Positions 29,710-36,267 of a stretch of DNA of 36,267 nucleotides are shown here, piece after piece. The notes under the pieces are model-generated. The model worked only from the letters and a program-made list of their open reading frames with translations. It had not been told where the DNA came from and searched no databases. Source of the stretch: Cytophagaceae bacterium (lineage in GTDB: Bacteria > Bacteroidota > Bacteroidia > Bacteroidales > Marinilabiliaceae). Position numbers and translations under genes: made by a program. How positions within the stretch are numbered: position 1 is the stretch's first letter; every line of letters begins with the position of its first letter. The DNA lies in contig JAITVO010000246.1 in NCBI GenBank assembly GCA_031285765.1, positions 1-36,267 of the forward strand, read 5' to 3'.

Positions 29710-29911
29710 AGATTGATGTTTTTTTGTTGGGGGAATAATTGCACTTCTTCGGGAAAAAATTGGGGCTAAAGCCCTGGTAAAAGGGTTGGCTATCCTGTCT
29801 GCCGGTTAAAACCAACCGACAGTAATGAAACTCTCTCACTGAATAGAGAAAGGTTTCATTGTCGACGGATGAAAGATGTGTAATTAACAGCTTTAGCCAA
29901 AACATCAATCT
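29710..29911. repeat. Intergenic inverted-repeat element of GGCTAAAGCC type
   Basis: AGATTGATGTTTT ... AAAACATCAATCT ends; GGGGCTAAAGCCC and GCTTTAGCC just inside. Confidence 0.6.
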
Positions 29912-29934
29912 ATTTCCCAAAGATGTTTAAAATA

Positions 29935-29970
29935 AAAAAGGCAATCTTCATTGTGAAAGTTGCCTTTTTT
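29935..29970 (-). terminator. Terminator downstream of tRNA-Pro
   Basis: AAAAAAGGCAATCTT CATTG TGAAAGTTGCCTTTTTT. Confidence 0.75.
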
Positions 29971-29971
29971 G

Positions 29972-30045
29972 TCGGGGTGGCGGGATTCGAACCCACGGCC
30001 TCCACGTCCCGAACGTGGCGCGCTACCTGACTGCGCTACACCCCG
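29972..30045 (-). tRNA. tRNA-Pro(CGG)
   Basis: Reverse complement CGGGGTGTAGCGCAGTCAGG..CACGTTCGGGACGTGG..GGGTTCGAATCCCGCCACCCCGA. Confidence 0.95.
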
Positions 30046-30242
30046 AATCGCCGACGCAAAAGTATGAAAATATTTTTATTTGCAACAATTATTTGCGACG
30101 AATATTTGAAATAATTTCTAATTGACTAAATATCACCACAAAAAAATCAGTGTGTTAAAAATGTTTTGGATAATATGATAATGGTGTAGAATCTTGTAAT
30201 TTTGCAGCCATTTTTAAAACTGTTCGTTAATACAAAAATGTT

Positions 30243-30635
30243 ATGGAAATTGTTTTGTATGCCTTATTACTCTTTCTGTTTGCTGTTTACATGATAGCTT
30301 CCGTATGGAGGATTTACAGCAAAGCCAATCAGCCCGGATGGGCTGCCATTATTCCCATTTATCAAGTTATTATTCTGTTGCGAATTGTTGAACGTCCTTG
30401 GTGGTGGATTTTTCTTTTCTGTATTCCGATAGCCAACATTGTTTTTGTGGTTATTGTAGTACACCGTTTGTCAAAAAGTTTTGGGAGAGGCGTCGGATTT
30501 ACGCTGGGGCTTCTTTTTCTCCCCTTTATCTTTTTTCCGTTGCTTGCGTTTGGCGATTTTTTGTTCAAAGGATTTGACAATAACCAGAATTTTGTTTGCA
30601 CCGGGCATAATGATATTCTTTTAACAGACATATAA
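30243..30635 (+). CDS. DUF5684-like small membrane protein
   Basis: ANQPGWAAIIPIYQVIILLRIVERPWWWIFLFCIPIANIVFVVIVVHRLSKSFGRGVGFTLGLLFLPFIFFPLLAFG. Confidence 0.85.
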   Translation: MEIVLYALLLFLFAVYMIASVWRIYSKANQPGWAAIIPIYQVIILLRIVERPWWWIFLFCIPIANIVFVVIVVHRLSKSFGRGVGFTLGLLFLPFIFFPLLAFGDFLFKGFDNNQNFVCTGHNDILLTDI

Positions 30636-30692
30636 TGACCGTTCAGAGTGAAAGCATCACGTTTTATCATGGTTACATATCTGGATTATGGT

Positions 30693-31130
30693 TTAGTTGC
30701 TATGTTGATTTTCAACACTAAACTGAATGGATGGCTTTTTATCGGAAAATGAGTAAGCGCCAAGGGCAGCAATCAAATTCATGTCAAAGTTGTAAAGTAA
30801 GCGATGTCGCAAATGCTCTACGCCGTAAATAATTTTTTTAGTCGATCATTAATTGTCTCAATAAAAGGGCATTTTTGCAATATAATTCGATCATGAAAAT
30901 GTATTAATTTATTTTTCAAATTGCTTGTTATGCCTGTTACAAGGAGAACTCCATCATTGCAAAGCAATTCAAAAAGCGGCTTTGGGATATATACACGGGC
31001 GGCAAAACGATGTCCAAGCAGATTTTTTGTCAGTGTCTTAGTAACATTCAGATTGCGGTCGTCCACATTTCCTTGTGTCAGACTAAAACGAGAGGATTTC
31101 GCCCTTAGTAAACAATTTTTTGAAAGTACA
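30693..31130 (-). pseudogene. IS982-family transposase remnant (C-terminal half, frameshifted)
   Basis: Minus strand: KGEILSF | frameshift | LTQGNVDDRNLNVTKTLTKNLLGHRFAARVYIPKPLFELLCNDGVLLVTGITSNLKNKLIHFHDRIILQKCPFIETINDRLKKLFT | frameshift | VEHLRHRLLYNFDMNLIAALGAYSFSDKKPSIQF..*. Confidence 0.82.
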
Positions 31131-31389
31131 CAGCTGGGAGGCTATAATCACATTGGAAGCATACTTCAAAAGGGAAACGAATTGATAATTTATTCAAAAA
31201 AAACAGCAAATAAATCAATCCGAAAAATATTCACGCTTTCTGCCAATGTGTGTAGTAAAATACTTTTTTTTGTGATATCGAAAGATTTCATTTATCTTTA
31301 AATCCGTAAACGAAAGCATTTCTGGCTGTTTCATAGTGCATAATATATTGAGAAAATGATTGTTGCTGTGTTATTAATGTTTGTTATCA

Positions 31390-31785
31390 ATGAAAATAAT
31401 TCAAATAGAAGAAGGTATAAGACTGACGCTTGAGAAAAGAGTTGAAGAAAAAGAACTCGCGGCTGATATGGAAACTTCAGATGTACCGGTATTATCCACT
31501 TCGGCTTTAATATCTTTTCTTGAAAAGGCTGTTACAAAACTGATTGATCCCTACCTTCCCGAATGTTCTGTTGCGGTTAGCATCGAAATAAATATGCGGC
31601 ACTTAAAGCCTGTTGGGCTTAAAGAACTGATAAGATGTACCGTACATTTAAAATATGTGGAGAAAAACCGTCTGTTTTTTGATGTTGTCATACTCAATGA
31701 ATGTCATGAACAGGTTGCGATGGGGGCGCATTGCCGACAGATTGTCAATAAGGATGATTTTGTAAATTCAGTAAAAAAACATTAA
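31390..31785 (+). CDS. Hotdog-fold thioesterase (FlK-like)
   Basis: VPVLSTSALISFLEKAV, SVAVSIEINMRHLKPVGLKELIRCTVHLKYVEKNRLFFDVVI; start could be 31381 or 31390. Confidence 0.8.
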   Translation: MKIIQIEEGIRLTLEKRVEEKELAADMETSDVPVLSTSALISFLEKAVTKLIDPYLPECSVAVSIEINMRHLKPVGLKELIRCTVHLKYVEKNRLFFDVVILNECHEQVAMGAHCRQIVNKDDFVNSVKKH

Positions 31786-31786
31786 G

Positions 31787-32368
31787 ATGAGCACCGATTT
31801 CGATTTTTGGCTGACATGGATAATTATTCCCGTGCTGATATTTTTAGCGCGAGTTTCGGATGTTACACTCGGCACAATACGCATTGTTTTTGTTTCGAAG
31901 GGAATGAAAGCACTGGCGCCTATTCTCGGTTTTTTCGAAATCTTTATATGGCTGCTTGCGGTCAGCCGTATTTTCGAGAATCTCGACAAATGGCTTTATT
32001 ATGTTGCCTACGCAGCCGGCTTTGCAACAGGAAATTTTGTGGGACTGCTCATCGAAGAACGAATTGCTCTGGGATACATCAACATTAGAATTATCACTCA
32101 ATATTCGGGCGAGGCGCTTATCAAGCGATTATCGGAAGAAGGGTATGGGGTTACTTCGGTTGACGCCACTGGCTCAAAAGGAAAGGTAAACATCATTTAC
32201 TGTGTTCTTAAACGAAGTAATTACAAGCATGTGGCAACTTTAATTAAAGAATGTAATCCCAATGCGTTTTATACAATTGAGGATATTCGTTTTGCCAATA
32301 AGGGCGTTTTTCCTGTCAGACCAACTGTAGGGCATTACGGGAGAATATACTGGCGAAAAGGAAAATAA
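31787..32368 (+). CDS. UPF0316/DUF2179 membrane protein
   Basis: LARVSDVTLGTIRIVFVSKGMKALAPILGFFEIFIWLLAVSRI; GYGVTSVDATGSKGKVNIIYCVLKRSN. Confidence 0.9.
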   Translation: MSTDFDFWLTWIIIPVLIFLARVSDVTLGTIRIVFVSKGMKALAPILGFFEIFIWLLAVSRIFENLDKWLYYVAYAAGFATGNFVGLLIEERIALGYINIRIITQYSGEALIKRLSEEGYGVTSVDATGSKGKVNIIYCVLKRSNYKHVATLIKECNPNAFYTIEDIRFANKGVFPVRPTVGHYGRIYWRKGK

Positions 32369-32394
32369 TTTCAAAAAAAATGCGCGAAAAATTG

Positions 32395-32422
32395 TTTGTT
32401 CAATATAAACCTGTTATATTTG
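32395..32422 (+). promoter_or_regulatory. Bacteroidetes-type promoter of intergenic ncRNA
   Basis: TTG at 32392-32394 / TTTG 32395-32398 and TATATTTG at 32415-32422. Confidence 0.7.
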
Positions 32423-32429
32423 TCGCCGC

Positions 32430-32675
32430 ATACGAATTGTTAGGACAAATAAACCGCATCAACTGTCAGGGATTGTTAAACTCAACACTAACAACAAACT
32501 GAGAAAGCTGTCGGTTTCAAGGACAGGCCTCAACCCTTTCGGGATTATCTTTACGATACGGAGGATCTTCGCGAAGTCGATGCACTCAAACTCCTGTTTA
32601 ATCGGGGTTTAATCAGCCTCAGTTGGTGCGGATTTTACAAAAGAGGGTGAACACAATGTGATTCACTCTCTTTTA
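32430..32675 (+). ncRNA. Structured ncRNA candidate with 6S-like (Bacteroidales-1-like) architecture
   Basis: Own promoter; long-range stem CCGCATCAACTG / CAGTTGGTGCGG closing a ~160 nt domain; terminator AAAGAGGGTGAA..TTCACTCTCTTTTATTTTT; no ORF. Confidence 0.6.
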
Positions 32676-32680
32676 TTTTT
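32638..32680 (+). terminator. Terminator of the ncRNA candidate
   Basis: AAAAGAGGGTGAACACAATGTGATTCACTCTCTTTTATTTTT. Confidence 0.8.
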
Positions 32681-32885
32681 GACCGTATGAGGGTTGCCGT
32701 TGCTTTCAGCCCAATGTCGCCAATTTATACCAAACCGCTATCAAATAATACCGAGAAATTAATCCTTTTCAAGGCTGCTAAAAGTAAACACTACGCAACA
32801 TGAGTTATATAAAGCATGAGCTTTTGCGGTATCTCCTGCCAATGCAGAGGTGTTGAGCGCAATCAAAAACTCTTTTCGTTAAAGC

Positions 32886-34121
32886 CTATTTTTCCGACGA
32901 ATCGTAGTGTCGCCTCACAAGTACCCTGACAGGGTACCATGCAGCAATAAGTCCCATTGTTGAAACGGTGATGAATACGATGAAAATATCGAACCATTTT
33001 AAAACCACCGGATAAGCATTGACTACATAATTACCTTCGGCGCCAAAACTTACCAGCCCAAATGTTTGTTGCAGCCATATCAGCACAATGCCGAATACAA
33101 TGCCACAAACGGCACCCGCAAGCGAAATAAACCATCCTTCAATAATAAAAATGCGGTTGATTAATGTGCGGTCGGCGCCCATGCTCCGCAAAGTCTTTAT
33201 GCTTTCGCGCTTCTCGAATATTAGCAGCGACAAGGTGCCTATTACGTTAAATATGGCAATCATAATGATAAATGTGAGAATGAGGTAAGCTATCAATTTC
33301 TCAACTTTCATCATTTTAAAAAAGGTGTCGTGCTGTTCTTCCCTGTTTTGTATCCTGAAATTAGTTCCTAAAAACTCTGAAACGGCTTTCTGTACTTTGT
33401 CACTCAACGTGGCATTATTCAGTTTTATGCCAATCCAGTTAACCTCGCCGACTTGATAATCGAACAGTTGCTGTGCCTGCTGGATGCCTATGATAACGTA
33501 AGCGCCATCGTACTCAAGCTGATTAACCATGAAAAGTCCCGATGGTTGAAGATATTCGTTTCGGAACGATTGTGCAGGATTCGCCATATTGACATGTCCT
33601 GTGCGGTTAGGTGCAAAAACAGTGAGAGGCGTTACAAAGTTCAGTCGGATACCTAACTGGTCGGCTAAGGCGTAACCAATTACACCTTCGTTCAGATTGT
33701 TGAATCGGGTGCGAAATACGCCATCCACAATAATTGAGTCGATAGCCGAAACTGAATTGAACATGGAGTCGACGCCCAAAACCTGTCCCACACTTTGCCG
33801 TTTTCCGAACCGAAACAAAGCGTAGTCTTCAACTACTGTAGTGTAACTTTTTATTCCTTCGATGGCTGACAGTTTTTGTAAATCAATGTTGTCAAGGTTA
33901 ATGATTTTGCCTGTAACCGGTTCTATTTTAAGGTCGGGGTCGAAAGAACTGTACAGCGAACCCATCAGTCCGTGCAAGCCTCCAAATACCGAAAGCACTA
34001 CCAGCAATGCCAGCGCGCTTGTCATAACACAAATAACCGAAATCCATGAAATTATGTTAATGATATTCTGACTTTTTTTGGCGAACAAATATCGTATGGC
34101 AATGCGTATGGCAAGTTTCAT
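32886..34121 (-). CDS. LolC/LolE-like lipoprotein-releasing ABC transporter permease (FtsX domain)
   Basis: MKLAIRIAIRYLFAKKSQNIINIISWISV; FNVIGTLSLLIFEKRESIKTLRSMGADRTLINRIFIIEGW. Confidence 0.93.
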   Translation of the reverse strand: MKLAIRIAIRYLFAKKSQNIINIISWISVICVMTSALALLVVLSVFGGLHGLMGSLYSSFDPDLKIEPVTGKIINLDNIDLQKLSAIEGIKSYTTVVEDYALFRFGKRQSVGQVLGVDSMFNSVSAIDSIIVDGVFRTRFNNLNEGVIGYALADQLGIRLNFVTPLTVFAPNRTGHVNMANPAQSFRNEYLQPSGLFMVNQLEYDGAYVIIGIQQAQQLFDYQVGEVNWIGIKLNNATLSDKVQKAVSEFLGTNFRIQNREEQHDTFFKMMKVEKLIAYLILTFIIMIAIFNVIGTLSLLIFEKRESIKTLRSMGADRTLINRIFIIEGWFISLAGAVCGIVFGIVLIWLQQTFGLVSFGAEGNYVVNAYPVVLKWFDIFIVFITVSTMGLIAAWYPVRVLVRRHYDSSEK

Positions 34122-34130
34122 AATTATATG

Positions 34131-34811
34131 TTATTGTGCCACATCGTCGGAATTAAAAACAAAGCCCAAACGCTTACCTGTACGCAGGCGCGACTGAACA
34201 ATTTCGTCGTTCATCTGCGCAAGCGAAATAATTTTCATATCGTCATAAGGTGGCACTAGCAGGTCAAATTCGAGCGAATAAAGCATTGCTGTTTCAATAA
34301 TGGTTGTCCAAATCTGCTTGTTGATCACAGATGTGCCAAAATTATTCAATCCCATAGACTGCTGCCGTTTGCCTTCGACAAAAAAGCAGCCTTCGTGGTT
34401 GAGAAATACACGCGCAACAAGATAGCCCAAATCGTTTTGCCGTCCGTAGCGAAACGAATCGGAAAGGAAATTGTAAATGTTGATTACGCCGCAATAGGTA
34501 CGCCGCACATCTTCTTTTGCGTAGGCCAGTTGCCACACTTTATGGTCGCGGTCGAAATGAAACGCATTGGTGTGCATGTAAAACACCAGCACGTCGCCTC
34601 CAGCTTTGAGCTTGGCAACATAACCGGTAACATCTTCGTATTCGAGGTTGACGCGATGGTCTATAAGTTCGGGATTAATAGTTTTGGGCAAACTTTTAAG
34701 CACCTCTTTGAGTTCGGCAAATGCTTTAACGGTTTTGTCGAAAACATTCTTTTTAAGAACGGCACGTGTTTTAAGCTGTTCAATAAATTGTTGTTGAAGC
34801 GTGGGTTCCAT
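34131..34811 (-). CDS. Conserved hypothetical protein
   Basis: Likely start MEPTLQQQFIEQLKTRAVLKKNVFDK at 34811 within ORF 34131..35375; the longer N-term is antisense to the next gene. Confidence 0.82.
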   Translation of the reverse strand: MEPTLQQQFIEQLKTRAVLKKNVFDKTVKAFAELKEVLKSLPKTINPELIDHRVNLEYEDVTGYVAKLKAGGDVLVFYMHTNAFHFDRDHKVWQLAYAKEDVRRTYCGVINIYNFLSDSFRYGRQNDLGYLVARVFLNHEGCFFVEGKRQQSMGLNNFGTSVINKQIWTTIIETAMLYSLEFDLLVPPYDDMKIISLAQMNDEIVQSRLRTGKRLGFVFNSDDVAQ

Positions 34812-34919
34812 AAAATTTATGTTGAATAATTTGCTGCGAAAGTAAGCATTTTTTGTGGAAAACAAATATAATAAATATTTTTTTGCACCTTTGCACCCTG
34901 AAATCAATTTGTTATAACT

Positions 34920-35771
34920 ATGGAAAAGAATAACAAGCCGCGATTCGACAGAAAAGAACGCGAACATACAGAGAAGCGTAATTACGGACGAAAACAGGAA
35001 AACGTCCGCAGTTACAATCGCGAACGGAAATACGACGAGAAGGCGCCGCCGCCGAAAGCTACCATTCGCCTCAACCGTTATATTTCGAATGCAGGTATAT
35101 GCAGCCGGCGCGAAGCCGACAAAATTATTGAAACGGGCGACATTACCGTTAACGGAAAGGTTGTAAAAGAACTTGGCACACAGGTTTCGCTCAACGATGA
35201 TGTTCGTTACAAAGGCAAACGGCTGAACCCCGAAGCCAAAGTTTATGTTTTGCTCAACAAACCAAAGAACTGTGTTACAACTGCTCATGACCCCGAAGGC
35301 AGGCTTACGGTTTTGAATATTGTGGAGAATGCCTGCGAAGAACGAATTTACCCCGTTGGAAGGCTCGACCGCCAAACTACAGGGCTGCTGTTGCTGACGA
35401 ATGACGGTGATTTATCGAAAAAACTGACACATCCAAGTTCCAAAACTAAAAAGATATATCACATCTTTACCGACACTCCTGTTAAACGCGAACACATTAA
35501 GCAGATAGCCGAAGGAATTAATCTTGAAGACGGTTTTATTCAAGCCGACCAAATCAGTTATGTAGATGATGACGAAATGCAGGTTGGTATCGAAATTCAT
35601 TCGGGCAGAAACCGCGTTGTTCGCCGCATTTTTGAACATTTCGGCTACAAAATCATAAAGCTCGACAGAGTTTTCTTTGCAGGACTTACCAAAAAAAATC
35701 TGCCACGTGGAAAATGGCGTCACCTTACACCGCAGGAAGTTACTTTTTTGAAGGCGGGGATTTTGAGGTAG
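34920..35771 (+). CDS. rRNA pseudouridine synthase (RluB/RsuA family) with charged N-terminal extension
   Basis: S4 domain RLNRYISNAGICSRREADKIIETGDITVNG; VYVLLNKPKNCVTT; YPVGRLDRQTTGLLLLTNDGDL; SGRNRVVRRIFEHFGYKIIKLDRV. Confidence 0.96.
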   Translation: MEKNNKPRFDRKEREHTEKRNYGRKQENVRSYNRERKYDEKAPPPKATIRLNRYISNAGICSRREADKIIETGDITVNGKVVKELGTQVSLNDDVRYKGKRLNPEAKVYVLLNKPKNCVTTAHDPEGRLTVLNIVENACEERIYPVGRLDRQTTGLLLLTNDGDLSKKLTHPSSKTKKIYHIFTDTPVKREHIKQIAEGINLEDGFIQADQISYVDDDEMQVGIEIHSGRNRVVRRIFEHFGYKIIKLDRVFFAGLTKKNLPRGKWRHLTPQEVTFLKAGILR

Positions 35772-35849
35772 TGAAAAACGAGGAGTAACACTTCCGGCAA
35801 CCCGAAGCATTCCAAGCGTATCGTTGAGAGCTACATTAGGGACGAAGAA

Positions 35850-35942
35850 ATCTACTACAGTATCGCCCTTTTGTATGCGGGCATACTGCGTGGGCAAACC
35901 ACAACCAACGCCCAAATCGGCATCAGGCTCGTAGTCTTTCAA
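35850..35942 (-). pseudogene. Arsenite methyltransferase (ArsM) fragment
   Basis: Minus-strand LKDYEPDADLGVGCGLPTQYARIQKGDTVVD, characteristic ArsM N-terminal SAM-binding lead-in; diverges after VVD where LGSGAGND is expected. Confidence 0.78.
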
Positions 35943-35959
35943 TTGATGGCTTCAAATTG

Positions 35960-36124
35960 GTTTTCGCCCAACGGCAAGATTGTGCGTTTTGGCAATTTCG
36001 GCTACTTTCAGATTTTGCTCGGCAGCGAGGGCGCGAAGACAGCAGACAAATTCAACGCCTCTATGATTAAAACCAGAAAGTGGCTTTTCGTCCGGGTATT
36101 GACCTGAAAGAAATACTTATATAA
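35960..36124 (+). pseudogene. HU-like DNA-binding protein, C-terminal remnant with frameshift
   Basis: NGKIVRFGNFGYFQILLGSEGAKTADKFNASMIKTR | frameshift | KVAFRPGIDLKEILI*. Confidence 0.78.
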
Positions 36125-36188
36125 ATTATATTTTTAAATTACCCAAACAATAAATACCTTTGCTCCCATAACAGTTAACATATCGATT

Positions 36189-36267
36189 ATGGGACGCAAA
36201 GTAAAACAACTTAAAAATTACACAACCGAACAGGTTGAAACGCTCTTTGAAAGTGATGAAAATAATC
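36189..36267 (+). CDS. IS630-type transposase N-terminus, truncated by window end
   Basis: MGRKVKQLKNYTTEQVETLFESDENN...; resembles the N-terminal region of Bacteroidetes IS630-like transposases. Confidence 0.5.
   Translation, partial: MGRKVKQLKNYTTEQVETLFESDENN

Noticed and set aside
34812-35375. N-terminal extension of ORF 34131..35375
   Set aside because: Antisense to the pseudouridine synthase gene; the genuine start is MEPTLQQQF at 34811.

Overview
The 36.3 kb window looks like a chromosomal segment from a Bacteroidetes/Bacteroidales-type genome. Support for this comes from TAnnTTTG-type promoters, a T9SS C-terminal sorting domain, a BspA-like LRR protein and the gene content. Core genes include a SNF2 helicase, a LysM lytic transglycosylase, PAP2 phosphatase, DUF4954 protein, rpmH (missing from the ORF track), LysM glucosaminidase, Ogt-type methyltransferase, pnp, UPF0316/DUF2179 protein, LolC/E-like permease, an RluB-type pseudouridine synthase, tRNA-Ser(TGA) and tRNA-Pro(CGG). 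The accessory content is richer than the ORF calls suggest: (i) a ~125 bp MITE-like family (4 copies) with terminal inverted repeats and a central perfect palindrome that is preserved by compensatory change in one copy; (ii) a second 122 bp MITE family with 5-bp target duplications (TTTAG and TAATG); (iii) 20 consecutive 21-bp units with no indel and phased T-tracts; (iv) a ~210-245 nt intergenic ncRNA candidate (6S-like architecture) with its own promoter, closing stem and terminator; (v) hidden pseudogenes: amber-interrupted UbiA next to a truncated HAD phosphatase, a frameshifted lipoprotein, an IS982 transposase remnant, and an ArsM fragment abutting a frameshifted HU gene beside an IS630-like start at the right edge. 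No CRISPR array or recognisable defence island was seen. All family assignments come from reading motifs, not from searches.
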